Below are positions 36,997 to 45,451 of a stretch of DNA of 64,000 bases, one piece after another. The position numbers and the translations under genes were made by a program. The stretch is from NCBI GenBank assembly GCA_008123405.1, contig VSSA01000022.1, positions 1-64,000 of the forward strand. The letters are read 5' to 3'. Source of the stretch: Nocardioides sp. BGMRC 2183. Lineage in GTDB: Bacteria > Actinomycetota > Actinomycetes > Propionibacteriales > Nocardioidaceae. The notes under the pieces were generated by a model, which did no database searches, had not been told where the DNA came from, and saw nothing but the letters and a program-made list of their open reading frames with translations. The stretch's first letter is position 1. Each line of letters starts with the position of its first letter.

Positions 36997-38382
36997 ATGA
37001 CCCCGACGGCGTCCGCTCCGGCAGTTGCCTCGCCGGCGAGCCCGGTGACGGCAGCGGAGATCGCCCTGTTCACAGCCCGGTTGAGCGAGGCGGGCATCGC
37101 ACCGGACGGACAGCACGCGAGTGCGTTGATCGACGTCGTGGCCAGCCTCGAGACGCTGAAGTCTGCGGCGTGCGCGATCCAGGCCGACGCCGCCGCCGGT
37201 TTCGACAGGGCACGCCGCGGTGAGCAGGCGGCACAGGGCGTTCCCGCTGCGCGGCAGGGGCGCGGGATCGCAGCCGAGATCGCCCTCGCGCGGCGCGAGT
37301 CGCCGCACCGCGGCCAAGTGCTGCTCGGGATGGCCAAGGTCCTTCGTGCAGAGATGCCCCACACGCTGGCACGCCTCCGCGACGGGTCCCTCAACGAGTT
37401 CCGCGCGATGCTCCTGGTCCGGGAGACCGCGTGCGTCGACCTGGTCCACCGCACCCGCATCGATGAGCTGCTGTGCGCTGCTCCCCATCAACTCTTGGGA
37501 GTCGGGTCCGGGGAGCTCGGTGCCAAGGCGCGCAAGCTCGTCGCGGAGCTCGATCCCGCCGGCGCCGTGCGCCGCGCCAGCAACGCCACCGCCGACCGTC
37601 ACGTGTCGATCCGGCCCGCGCCCGACACGATGGTCTATCTGACCGCCTTGCTGCCGGTTGGCCAGGGCGTCGCTTGCTACGCCGCGTTGACTCGCGCCGC
37701 CGACACCGCCAAGGCCGGCGGCGACCCGCGGTCGAAGGGCCAGATCATGGCCGACGTCTTGGTGGGACGACTCGTTCGCGACATCGATCCGGCGACGGAC
37801 GGGGTGCCCGTCGGCGTCAACATCACCCTGCCCGCCAGCGCCCTGGCAGGCGGCCACGACGCGGCCACGGTCCACGCACCCGGGGTCGCACCGGTCGTCG
37901 TCCCCGCCGAGATCGCTCGCCACCTCGTCGCCGCCGGTCTCACCGACCCCACCACCGCGGCCCACTGTTGGTACCGATGCCTCTACGCCGACCGGACCGG
38001 CACCGTGATCGCGATGACGAGCCGTTCCCGTGACTTCCCGCCCGGCCTCGCTGAGTTCCTGGCCCTGCGCGGCCACGGGATCTGCGCCAACCCCTACTGC
38101 GACGCCCCCGTGCGCCATGCCGACCACATCATCCCCGTCGAGGTGGGCGGCGCCACCACAGCGGACAACGGGCAGGGTCTTTGCGCGGCCTGCAACCACG
38201 CCAAACAGGCACCCGGCTGGCGCCAACGACGACGACCCGCCACCGGTGAGGTGGTCACGACGACCCCCACCGGACACACCTACCCGACCGGCAACGGGCC
38301 GTCCCGCCCGCCCAGACCGGCAGAGTCGAGACCCAGGGTCGACTACTCCTTCGTTACCCAGCGCTACGAGCTCATCGCCTGA
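36997..38382 (+). CDS. DUF222/HNH endonuclease-like protein (13E12 type)
   Basis: 461 residues. The N-terminal DUF222 region runs to about residue 300; the C-terminal HNH nuclease motif reads CANPYCDAPVRHADHI, then ADNGQGLCAACNHAKQAP, with both zinc cysteine pairs and the catalytic His-Asn-His pattern. This family is multi-copy in actinobacteria and is related to the REP13E12 repeat proteins of mycobacteria. Biological role is unsettled; mobility has been suggested. The ATG lies 7 bp after TAGCGT (36984-36989). Confidence 0.9.
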   Translation: MTPTASAPAVASPASPVTAAEIALFTARLSEAGIAPDGQHASALIDVVASLETLKSAACAIQADAAAGFDRARRGEQAAQGVPAARQGRGIAAEIALARRESPHRGQVLLGMAKVLRAEMPHTLARLRDGSLNEFRAMLLVRETACVDLVHRTRIDELLCAAPHQLLGVGSGELGAKARKLVAELDPAGAVRRASNATADRHVSIRPAPDTMVYLTALLPVGQGVACYAALTRAADTAKAGGDPRSKGQIMADVLVGRLVRDIDPATDGVPVGVNITLPASALAGGHDAATVHAPGVAPVVVPAEIARHLVAAGLTDPTTAAHCWYRCLYADRTGTVIAMTSRSRDFPPGLAEFLALRGHGICANPYCDAPVRHADHIIPVEVGGATTADNGQGLCAACNHAKQAPGWRQRRRPATGEVVTTTPTGHTYPTGNGPSRPPRPAESRPRVDYSFVTQRYELIA

Positions 38383-38401
38383 GCCCGCGACCCCCGCTCA
38401 G
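38379..38401. terminator. Hairpin at the DUF222/HNH gene end
   Basis: CTGAGC (38379-38384, including the stop codon) pairs with GCTCAG (38396-38401). It lies between two convergent genes. Weak support: 6-bp stem and no U-tract. Confidence 0.35.
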
Positions 38402-38408
38402 TCCAAGC

Positions 38409-38918
38409 TCAGTTGGCGAAGGGGTCCGGGAGGGCGCCGGGGAGGTCGGCGAGGAGCTGGCGGGCGCGCTCGGCGCTCTTGTGCTCCACCAAGACCTCGT
38501 AGCGCGTCGCGACGACCTGGGTGATCGAGGAGAAGTCCCGCTGCCCGCGGGTCATCGCATAGCCGATCAGCGCCATGATCACGCCGAACCCGGCGCCGAT
38601 CAGCATCGTCGAGACGAGCACACCGAACACGCTCTCCTCGGTGAACAGGCTGAAGATGACGCCGACGAAGAGACCGAGCCACAGCCCGGAGAGGATGCCG
38701 CCGAGGGCAGCCCGCCCGGTGGTCATGCGGCCCGTGATCCGCTCGATCCGCTTCAGATCGGTGCCGACGATCATGCACTGCTCGACCGGGAACTTCTGGT
38801 CCGAGAGGTGATCCACCGTGCGCTGGGCGGCCGCGTAGTCGTCGTACACGGCGAGGGACTGAGGGAACTCCAGCCGCAGCGGGTTGGTCGACAGGGCGGC
38901 GCGGGACGGGTTGCTCAC
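38409..38918 (-). CDS. General stress protein 17M-like membrane protein
   Basis: 169 residues. An N-terminal YflT/GSP17M-like domain (LAVYDDYAAAQRTVDHLSDQ, then VEQCMIVGTDLKRIERITGR) is followed by a glycine-rich membrane hairpin (about 80-130). The family is linked to general stress in Bacillus, but its molecular role is unknown. The start is the GTG at 38918. It is divergent from purS. Confidence 0.85.
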   Translation of the reverse strand: MSNPSRAALSTNPLRLEFPQSLAVYDDYAAAQRTVDHLSDQKFPVEQCMIVGTDLKRIERITGRMTTGRAALGGILSGLWLGLFVGVIFSLFTEESVFGVLVSTMLIGAGFGVIMALIGYAMTRGQRDFSSITQVVATRYEVLVEHKSAERARQLLADLPGALPDPFAN

Positions 38919-39021
38919 CCCACCAGTCTGCCGTACGACGCCGCGCCGGCGCTGCGATGCGCGCCCTCGGGACCTGGGCCACCCCGAACGACTTCCGGAG
39001 ATGACCACTAGACTCTGCGAC

Positions 39022-39294
39022 GTGGCCCGAGTCGTCGTAGCCGTCATGCCCAAGCCCGAGATCCTCGACCCCCAGGGGAAGGCAGTCCAGGGTGCGCTGC
39101 CCCGTCTGGGCTTCGCTGGGGTCACCGATGTCCGTCAGGGCAAACGGTTCGAGATCGAGTTCGACGGCGAGGTCACCGCCGCAGTGCTCGCCGAGGTCGA
39201 CCAGATGGCCGAGACGCTGCTGTCCAACCCGGTGATCGAGAACTACACCGTCACCGTCGAGGACAGCGAGAGCGCCCCGGAGAACGCGCAGTGA
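39022..39294 (+). CDS. purS: Phosphoribosylformylglycinamidine synthase subunit PurS
   Basis: 90 residues. Small dimeric subunit that holds PurQ and PurL together in the FGAM synthase complex (purine step 4). The pattern [19 protein letters not shown], then [11 protein letters not shown] is characteristic. The GTG start is 7 bp after TAGACT (39009-39014). It overlaps purQ by 4 bp (GTGA). Confidence 0.95.
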   Translation: MARVVVAVMPKPEILDPQGKAVQGALPRLGFAGVTDVRQGKRFEIEFDGEVTAAVLAEVDQMAETLLSNPVIENYTVTVEDSESAPENAQ

Positions 39295-39959
39295 AGGTCG
39301 GCGTCGTCACCTTCCCGGGCTCCCTGGACGACACCGACGCGCAGCGCGCCGTCCGGCTCGGGGGCAACGAGGCGGTCGCACTCTGGCACGGCGACGCGGA
39401 CCTGAAGGGCGTCGACGCCGTGGTGCTGCCCGGCGGCTTCTCCTACGGCGACTACCTGCGATGCGGCGCGATCTCCCGGTTCGCCCCGGTGATGACGGAG
39501 GTCGTGGAGGCGGCCCGGGCGGGGATGCCGGTGCTCGGCATCTGCAACGGTTTCCAGATCCTCTGCGAGTCCCACCTGTTGCCTGGTGCACTGATCCGCA
39601 ACGACCACCGCAAGTTCGTCTGCCGCGACCAGCTGCTTCGGATCGAGAACACCCGCACCCCCTGGACCTCCGCCTACTCCGAAGGCCAGGAGATCCGGAT
39701 CGTGTTGAAGAACGGTGAGGGCGGCTTCGTCGCCGATGCCGAGACGCTGGCGCGGATCGAGGGGGAGGGCCAGGTGCTCGCCCGCTACCTCGAGGTCAAC
39801 CCGAACGGTTCGATGAACGACATCGCCGGCATCACCAACGAACGTGGCAACGTGGTCGGCCTGATGCCGCACCCCGAGCACTCCGTCGAGGAGCTCACCG
39901 GCTCCGGCACCGACGGCCTGGGCTTCTTCACCTCGCTGGCCGCCGCCGCCCTCGGCTGA
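39291..39959 (+). CDS. purQ: Phosphoribosylformylglycinamidine synthase subunit PurQ
   Basis: 222 residues. Class I glutamine amidotransferase supplying ammonia to PurL. The nucleophile cysteine is in [11 protein letters not shown]; the oxyanion strand reads [15 protein letters not shown]; the His-Glu of the triad are in [10 protein letters not shown]. Translationally coupled to purS. PurL, the synthetase subunit, does not follow; a minus-strand sigma gene does. Confidence 0.97.
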   Translation: MKVGVVTFPGSLDDTDAQRAVRLGGNEAVALWHGDADLKGVDAVVLPGGFSYGDYLRCGAISRFAPVMTEVVEAARAGMPVLGICNGFQILCESHLLPGALIRNDHRKFVCRDQLLRIENTRTPWTSAYSEGQEIRIVLKNGEGGFVADAETLARIEGEGQVLARYLEVNPNGSMNDIAGITNERGNVVGLMPHPEHSVEELTGSGTDGLGFFTSLAAAALG

Positions 39960-39987
39960 GAACCCTGCCCGCGGCGGCGCGCCCGAG

Positions 39988-40830
39988 TCAGCCGACCGCG
40001 TCGAGCGCCGGCCGGGCCCGACGGGCACCGTCCGCGTGCTGGGCCGCCACTGCGGCGAAGTAGGCCTGGCGACGCCGGTGTGCCACCCCACCGGTACGCC
40101 CGGCCGGCCGCACCAGGGCCGGGTCGAGCGCGTGGTTCATCCCGTCGCGCAGCAGGGTGACGGCCTCGGCCCGCATCTGGGAGATCCGGGAGTAGGTCAC
40201 GCCGAGCTCGTCGGCGATGTCAGCCATCGGGCGCTCGGCGAAGAAGTAGTCCTCGACCACCTTGCGCAGCCGCTCGGGCAGCGCCGCGATCGCCGCCTGC
40301 AGATAGCGCAGACGCTCGGCGTGCTCGACCAGCTCCTCCGGTGACGGTTCGCGCTGCGTCACCAGCTCCTCGACGGCGGCCGTCGTCGCGCCCTGCAGGG
40401 AGAGCACCTGGGCGCGCGCCACGTCGTGGTCGTTGGCGGCGACCTCGTCGGTGGAGAGCCCGGTCGCGTCGGCGACCTCGGTGACGGTCGGCGGACGACC
40501 GAGGGCACCGGCCAGCGTGGAGCGGGTCTCGGCGAGGTCGCGGGCCCGGCGTCGTACCGAACGGGAGGCCCAGTCGATGGAGCGCAGCTCGTCGAGGATC
40601 GCGCCCCGCACCCGGGTCGCCGCGTAGCGGTCGAAAGGCACCCCGCGGTCGGCGTCGTAGGCCTTGCCGGCCAGCACCAGGGCGGTCAGCCCTGCGGAGG
40701 TGAGATCGTCGCGGCTGACGTGGGACGGCACCCGCCCCATCGTCTCTCGGACGATGTGCCCCACCAGCGCCATGTGGCCGGTGATCAGCTCCTCCGCGGT
40801 CGGCGGCGGGCTCCCCATAAGCTCGGTCAT
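39988..40830 (-). CDS. Sigma-70 family factor, FliA/WhiG type
   Basis: 280 residues. Group 3 sigma factor with region 2 (DRGVPFDRYAATRVRGAILD then LRSIDWASRSVR), region 3 (RARDLAETRSTLAGALGR) and region 4 (ERPMADIADELGVTYSRISQ). The RSIDWASRSVR block is typical of FliA/WhiG proteins for flagellar or sporulation-type genes. No flagellar gene is in the window. A DosR-like box lies 72 bp upstream of the ATG. Its transcript converges on purQ. Confidence 0.9.
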   Translation of the reverse strand: MTELMGSPPPTAEELITGHMALVGHIVRETMGRVPSHVSRDDLTSAGLTALVLAGKAYDADRGVPFDRYAATRVRGAILDELRSIDWASRSVRRRARDLAETRSTLAGALGRPPTVTEVADATGLSTDEVAANDHDVARAQVLSLQGATTAAVEELVTQREPSPEELVEHAERLRYLQAAIAALPERLRKVVEDYFFAERPMADIADELGVTYSRISQMRAEAVTLLRDGMNHALDPALVRPAGRTGGVAHRRRQAYFAAVAAQHADGARRARPALDAVG

Positions 40831-40901
40831 GGGTCCAGGTTGCTGATTTCCTTCGGCGTGTCGCCGGGACTTCGGCACGTTCAGGCCCTGCTCGGACAGG
40901 A

Positions 40902-40921
40902 ATCGGGACCAGGGTCCCGGC
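40902..40921. promoter_or_regulatory. DosR-like box upstream of the FliA-like sigma gene
   Basis: Contains GGGAC-cagg-GTCCC (40905-40918), perfect arms at the spacing of the mycobacterial DosR box TTSGGGACTWWAGTCCCSAA; about 14 of 20 positions match. It is 72 bp upstream of the sigma gene start. A DevR/DosR-like regulator is encoded 0.4 kb away. Confidence 0.5.
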
Positions 40922-40946
40922 GAGTCCCGGGTCTGTGCGGGATCGA

Positions 40947-40966
40947 CCGGGGTGTTTGGTCCCGGT
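40947..40966. promoter_or_regulatory. Weaker DosR-like box upstream of the DUF2007 gene
   Basis: Reads GGG-TG-TTTG-GTCCC in its core and matches about 13 of 20 positions of the DosR consensus. It ends 69 bp before the DUF2007 ATG, nearly the spacing of the other two boxes. Two more GTCCC half-sites (40924 and 40965) lie close by. Confidence 0.35.
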
Positions 40967-41034
40967 CCCGCTGACCGTTCGACCGGGTACCGTCGGAGCC
41001 CCACCGTCGGAGAACGTGTTGAGGAGACAGCGCC

Positions 41035-41265
41035 ATGGCCGAGCTCGTCCGAACCAACGACCCCGCCCTGCTCTCCGCCGTCGAGGGCCTGCTCGTCGGG
41101 AGTGAGATCCCGTATCACGTGGCGGACCGGAACGCGAGCATCATGGACGGCTCCATCGAGGTCATCCAGCAGCGCGTGCTGGTCCCCGAGGAGCGGGAGG
41201 CCGAGGCGAGGACGCTGATGGTCGACGCCGAGCTGGGGGAGTGGCTGAGCCCCGCACGCGGCTGA
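41035..41265 (+). CDS. DUF2007 family putative signal-transducing protein
   Basis: 76 residues. It fits the small DUF2007 fold (PII-like ferredoxin type): AELVRTNDPALLSAVEGLLV, a middle strand with VADRNASIMDG, and VLVPEEREAEARTLM. These proteins are of unknown function. A GAGGAGA ribosome-binding site precedes the ATG. It stands divergent from the sigma gene, with DosR-like boxes in the gap. Confidence 0.85.
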   Translation: MAELVRTNDPALLSAVEGLLVGSEIPYHVADRNASIMDGSIEVIQQRVLVPEEREAEARTLMVDAELGEWLSPARG

Positions 41266-41301
41266 GCCCCGTACGCGGCAGAGCGCCTGGCCGGCGCGGG
41301 T

Positions 41302-42081
41302 TCAGACCGCGGAGCGGGAGACGCGCGTGCCGAACGAGAGGTCGCCGGCGCGGGGCGCCGTACGACGATCCGCGGCGCCGCGGCGTGCAGTGCCCTCCGT
41401 CGCGCGCTCGAAGCCAGCGACCTGCCCGGAGTCCTGGAGCCGCACCGCCAGCAACGCTGCCTGGGTGCGGTGCTCGAGCCCGAGTCGGGCGAGCAACCCG
41501 GTCACGTGGTTCTTCACCGTCTTCTCGGCGAGGAACAGCTTGCCGGCGATCTGCCGGTTGGTCAGGCCCTCGGCGATCAGGAAGAAGATCCGACGCTGTT
41601 GCGGGGTGAGGTCGCAGATGATGTCGAGCGACTTGCGCTGGGTCTCCATCTGCTCCACCACCCGGGCGGCGACAGTGGGGTCGATCAGCGAGTGGCCGCC
41701 GGCGACCAGTCGGACACCGCCGACCAGCGAGGTGGGCTCGATCCGCTTCAGCACGTAGCCCGATGCCCCGGCCAGGATGGCCCGCGAGATCGCGTCGGCG
41801 TCGTCGTCATCGGTCAGCACCAGGCCGCGGATCTCCGGGTCGACGGCCCGCATCTCGCGGCACACCTCGATCCCGCTGCCGTCGGCGAGGACGGCGTCCA
41901 GCACCACCACGTCGGGCCGCAGGTCGAGGATCTCGCGGAGCGCGACCTCGGCACTGCCGCTCTGCCCGACGACCTCGATGGCAGGGTCGTCGACGAGCAC
42001 GGCCTGGATGCCTCGGCGGACGATCTCGTGGTCGTCGACGAGGTAGACCCGGATGGGTCGTTGATCTGACATGAGTGCCAT
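41302..42081 (-). CDS. LuxR-family response regulator, DevR/DosR-like
   Basis: 259 residues. Receiver domain 1-120 with the acidic pair in VYLVDDHE, phospho-acceptor Asp in VVVLDAVLADGSG, the switch Thr in GLVLTDDDD and the Lys in GYVLKR. The C-terminal LuxR helix-turn-helix (about 155-215: FFLIAEGLTNRQIAGKLFLA then EKTVKNHV) is very like DevR. No sensor kinase is adjacent. About 45 extra residues follow the DNA-binding domain. The start may be the ATG at 42081 or 42072. Candidate binding sites lie on both sides. Confidence 0.92.
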   Translation of the reverse strand: MALMSDQRPIRVYLVDDHEIVRRGIQAVLVDDPAIEVVGQSGSAEVALREILDLRPDVVVLDAVLADGSGIEVCREMRAVDPEIRGLVLTDDDDADAISRAILAGASGYVLKRIEPTSLVGGVRLVAGGHSLIDPTVAARVVEQMETQRKSLDIICDLTPQQRRIFFLIAEGLTNRQIAGKLFLAEKTVKNHVTGLLARLGLEHRTQAALLAVRLQDSGQVAGFERATEGTARRGAADRRTAPRAGDLSFGTRVSRSAV

Positions 42082-42201
42082 TGTCCGGTTCGCTGCGCGC
42101 TCCGGCCCACGGTTGAGCGGGATTCTGTGCGGTCGGCACGCGTCGTACCACCCGAACTGACTACTCCTGGCGCCCTTCCGGTCCGAACCCGTCGGTTCTT
42201 C

Positions 42202-42654
42202 TCAACTCGGCCGCTCGCCTGCCACGCGGTACGGCGCCGCCGGGGCCGTCGTACCGGCCGACTCGGCCACGTAGCTGCGGTAGGTCTCCCGGACGCCCTG
42301 CTGACTGCGGCGCAGCGCGATCAGCAGCGCGGCGACGTCACCGGTGCTCAGACCGCCGCCGGCACCGGAGGGGCAGGGGGCGAGCCAGTGCCGCGCCTCC
42401 GCGTCGGTGATCCGCGTGCCGAGCTCGATGCGGTAGTGGGTGTCGGCGGCGGTGAAGTCGACGTCGGCGACGATCCCGGTCCAGTGGGTGCCGGTGGCCG
42501 GGTCGTGCAGCAGCAGGTGCTCGCCGAGGTCCAGTCCACGAGGCAGCCGGTGCTCCAGGTGGTGGATGCTGATCGACCGGCTGCGGCGGGTGAAGGCGCT
42601 CAGCGCCACCTCGACCCGCACCACCGGCGCGCCACGCTCGACCTGCTCGTCCAT
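42202..42654 (-). CDS. Hypothetical protein
   Basis: 150 residues. The middle shows a beta-barrel-like run (EHLLLHDPATGTHWTGIVAD, VDFTAADTHYRIELGTRI) that could be a PilZ-like or small barrel domain, but no diagnostic motif is present. The last 45 residues contain a helix with RRSQQGVRETYRSYV. A GAGGAGGAGAC ribosome-binding site precedes the ATG, and a DosR-like box lies 72 bp upstream. Probably a soluble cytoplasmic protein in the regulon of the neighbouring DevR-like regulator. Confidence 0.7.
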   Translation of the reverse strand: MDEQVERGAPVVRVEVALSAFTRRSRSISIHHLEHRLPRGLDLGEHLLLHDPATGTHWTGIVADVDFTAADTHYRIELGTRITDAEARHWLAPCPSGAGGGLSTGDVAALLIALRRSQQGVRETYRSYVAESAGTTAPAAPYRVAGERPS

Positions 42655-42725
42655 CGTGTCTCCTCCTCGGCCAGGCCCCGGTGGGCTCGCCCAGCAGACC
42701 CAACGCGCCGCGTCCGATCGGCGTT

Positions 42726-42745
42726 ATTGGGCAGAAGGTCCCGAA
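42726..42745. promoter_or_regulatory. DosR-like box upstream of the hypothetical gene
   Basis: On the minus strand it begins TTCGGGAC, a perfect DosR half-site, and matches about 14 of 20 consensus positions. Distance to the downstream start codon is 72 bp, the same as for the box at 40902. The two boxes share 13 of 20 bases with each other (pattern CGGGACCnTnnnCCCnAT). Confidence 0.5.
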
Positions 42746-42768
42746 AATGCGGGAGGCGGGGCGTGGCC

Positions 42769-44547
42769 TCAGATCCAGCGGGAGAACCAGATCCGGTCCA
42801 GCCACTCGGAGTGGGTGATCAGGCCGTTGGTGAAGATCGGCCAGAACCAGGCGAAGTTCACCAGCACCAACACCACGAACGCCCCGCTCACCACCACCCC
42901 GACGGTGCGTCGGTTGGAAGGTTGTCGGGACGGCCCGATCAGAGTGCCGATCGCCAGGGTCAGCGCCATCACCACGAACGGCAGGATCGCGATCGCGTAG
43001 AAGATGAAGATCGGACGGTCGTCGTACAGCATCCAGGGCAGCCAGGTGGACAGGGTGCCGACCACGGCGACGCCGTAGCGCCAGTCCCGGGCACCGATCC
43101 ACATCGCGGCGGCGAAGAGCAACGCGATGCAGCCGCCCCACCAGAGCACCGGGGTGCCGATCAGCAGCACCTGACGGATGCAGTCGCTGTCCTCGGCCGC
43201 GTCGCACCCGGGATTGCTCGGCGGGATGTCGTTGGTGACCGCGACCCCGACCGGCCGGTTCATCAGGAGCCACCCGGACGGCTTGGACTCGTAGAAGTGG
43301 GTGGAGCAGTTCAGGAAGTGGGTATGGAAGGTGTAGGCGTCCTGGTGGTAGTACCAGAGCGAGCGCAGCGACTGCCACGCCTCACCGATGCCACTGGCGT
43401 CCGGCTCCTCGGCTGTGGGCCAGCGGCGGTCCGGGTCCAGGCCGGTCGCCACGAACGAGTCCTCGTCCTCGGCACAGTGTCCCTGTCCCGTGTACTGGCG
43501 GTACTGCGTGGAGGAGAGGTGCTCCTCGTACTCGTCGGCGTGCGCCAGCCACCCGCCCCAGGTCGCGATGTAGACGAGGGCCGCGACGACCACCAGATGC
43601 ACGAACGCGGGGATCCCGTCCATGATCGCGCCCTTGAGCACCGGGTGCCGGATCCCGAAGCTGCGCCGTGCGCCCGCGCTCCACAGCCAGCACAGCAGTC
43701 CGAAGGCGGCCAGCGGGTAGGCGGCCGACCACTTGGTGCCGAGCGCCAGACCGAACATCACGCCGGCGGCGAGCACCCAGGGTCGGAACAGGAACCGCGG
43801 TCCCCACGCGCCCCGCCTCGGGTACGACGCGCCGGCCCCGTCCGCATCGGGGCCGAGCGTGCGCGCCAATCGGGTCCGTAGCCAGTCGCGGTCGGCGACC
43901 AGGCAGGAGACGCCGCAGAGGATGAAGAGGGCCAGGAAGATGTCGAGCAGGGCCAGCCGGGAGAGCACGAAGTGCAGCCCGTCGAACATCAGCAGGACGC
44001 CGGCCACGCAACCCAGCAGCGTGGAGCCGGTCATCCGTCGGACCAGCCGGCAGATCACCAGCACCATCAGCGCGCCCGCGACCGCGGAGGCGATCCGCCA
44101 GCCGAACGGGTCCATCCCGAACGCCTTCTCGCCCAACGCGATCAGCCACTTGCCGACGTCCGGGTGGACCGCCAGCGACGGCTCGCCGGTCCACACCCCC
44201 TGGGTGTGGCCGGCCAGGATGTCGGCGTTGATGTCGGTCTTCGGGTTGCCGTCGACGTCGGTCAGGTAGGTCTGGACGTAGCCGTTGTTCAGCAGCGACC
44301 AGCCGTCCTTGGCGTAGTAGGTCTCGTCGAAGGCGAACCGTTTCGGGGTGCCGAGGTGGACCAGGCGCAGGGCGAGCGCGAGGACGGCGAGGCCGATCGC
44401 GGAGAGCCAACCGATCGCCTTCTGCCCCAGTGGGAGCCGAGCGAGCGGGTTGCGGGCCCGCAGTCGCGCCAGCGGCACGGTGCGACCGGCGGCGGTGCGA
44501 CCGAGCCCGGTGCGGCGTTCGGCCACCTCGGGCTGCGGGTCGGTCAC
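42769..44547 (-). CDS. pmt: Dolichyl-phosphate-mannose-protein mannosyltransferase
   Basis: 592 residues with ten or more membrane segments. GT-C glycosyltransferase that O-mannosylates secreted proteins at the outer face of the membrane, using polyprenyl-phosphomannose. The catalytic acidic pair is in FAFDETYYAKDG (about residue 75). The extracellular loop and a C-terminal four-helix unit complete the PMT architecture. The divergent pmt-rsmI arrangement is the same as in mycobacteria. The GTG start is 6 bp after TAAGGT (reverse of 44554-44559). Confidence 0.95.
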   Translation of the reverse strand: MTDPQPEVAERRTGLGRTAAGRTVPLARLRARNPLARLPLGQKAIGWLSAIGLAVLALALRLVHLGTPKRFAFDETYYAKDGWSLLNNGYVQTYLTDVDGNPKTDINADILAGHTQGVWTGEPSLAVHPDVGKWLIALGEKAFGMDPFGWRIASAVAGALMVLVICRLVRRMTGSTLLGCVAGVLLMFDGLHFVLSRLALLDIFLALFILCGVSCLVADRDWLRTRLARTLGPDADGAGASYPRRGAWGPRFLFRPWVLAAGVMFGLALGTKWSAAYPLAAFGLLCWLWSAGARRSFGIRHPVLKGAIMDGIPAFVHLVVVAALVYIATWGGWLAHADEYEEHLSSTQYRQYTGQGHCAEDEDSFVATGLDPDRRWPTAEEPDASGIGEAWQSLRSLWYYHQDAYTFHTHFLNCSTHFYESKPSGWLLMNRPVGVAVTNDIPPSNPGCDAAEDSDCIRQVLLIGTPVLWWGGCIALLFAAAMWIGARDWRYGVAVVGTLSTWLPWMLYDDRPIFIFYAIAILPFVVMALTLAIGTLIGPSRQPSNRRTVGVVVSGAFVVLVLVNFAWFWPIFTNGLITHSEWLDRIWFSRWI

Positions 44548-44584
44548 AGCGGAACCTTACGTGGGGGAGTGCGATGATCGGAGC

Positions 44585-45451
44585 GTGAGTTCCTCCCCGG
44601 CCCCAAGCCACGCCCCGTCGGCCGGGGTCCTGGTCCTGGCGGGCACTCCGATCGGCCATGTGCCGGACGCCCCCACCCGGCTCGCTGTGGAGCTGGCCGG
44701 TGCCGACGTGGTCGCCGCCGAGGACACCCGCCGGCTGCGTCGCCTGACCTCCGAGCTCGGGATCGAGCTGTCCGGACGGGTGGTCTCCTACTTCGAGGGC
44801 AACGAGCAGGCGCGCACGCCGATGCTGGTCGAGGCGCTGGAGGCCGGCGAGCGGGTGGTGCTGGTGACCGACGCCGGTATGCCGAGCGTCTCCGACCCCG
44901 GCTACCGGTTGGTGGCGGCAGCGGTCGCGGCCGACATCCGGGTGACCGCGGTGCCAGGCCCGAGCGCCGTGCTCACCGCGCTGGCGGTCTCCGGCCTCCC
45001 GGTCGACCGGTTCTGCTTCGAGGGCTTCCTGCCGCGCAAGTCCGGCGAGCGCGCCCGCCGACTCGCCGATCTCGCCGACGAGCCGCGCACCATGGTCTTC
45101 TTCGAGGCACCGCACCGCACCTCGACGGCGCTCGCCGCGATGGCCGAGGCCTTCGGCGCCGACCGGGCTGCCGCCGTGTGCCGGGAGCTCACCAAGACCC
45201 ACGAGGAGGTACGCCGCGGAGGGCTGGCCGAGCTCGCGGAGTGGGCCGCGGACGGCGTACGGGGTGAGGTGACGGTGGTGGTCGGCGGTGCCGACCCACG
45301 CGCGGGCGTGGAGACCGATCCCGACAGTCTGCGGGCGGCCGTGGCAGCGTTGGAGGCGGACGGGATCCGCCGCAAGGAGGCGATCGCCCAGGTCGCCGTC
45401 CGTGCCGGGCTCCCCAAACGCGACGTCTACCAGGTGGTGCACATTGACTGA
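44585..45451 (+). CDS. rsmI: 16S rRNA (cytidine-1402-2'-O)-methyltransferase
   Basis: 288 residues, class III (tetrapyrrole-methylase-like) methyltransferase. Landmarks are LAGTPIGHVPDAPTRLA, AAEDTRRLRRL, VLVTDAGMPSVSDPGYRL and VPGPSAVLTALAVSGLP. It methylates C1402 ribose in the ribosomal decoding centre. The GTG at 44585 is used; the hexamer 6 bp upstream is GATGAT, a near match to the leaderless pattern. The following hydrolase begins inside its last codons. Confidence 0.95.
   Translation: MSSSPAPSHAPSAGVLVLAGTPIGHVPDAPTRLAVELAGADVVAAEDTRRLRRLTSELGIELSGRVVSYFEGNEQARTPMLVEALEAGERVVLVTDAGMPSVSDPGYRLVAAAVAADIRVTAVPGPSAVLTALAVSGLPVDRFCFEGFLPRKSGERARRLADLADEPRTMVFFEAPHRTSTALAAMAEAFGADRAAAVCRELTKTHEEVRRGGLAELAEWAADGVRGEVTVVVGGADPRAGVETDPDSLRAAVAALEADGIRRKEAIAQVAVRAGLPKRDVYQVVHID

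Noticed and set aside
36997-38382. Prophage or restriction system suggested by the HNH gene
   Set aside because: DUF222/HNH proteins are common stand-alone genes in actinobacteria; no phage, methylase or integrase gene is adjacent.
40990-41006. AACGTGTT before the DUF2007 gene as a second KstR site
   Set aside because: The outer T and A of the motif are both missing and the gene has no link to steroids.
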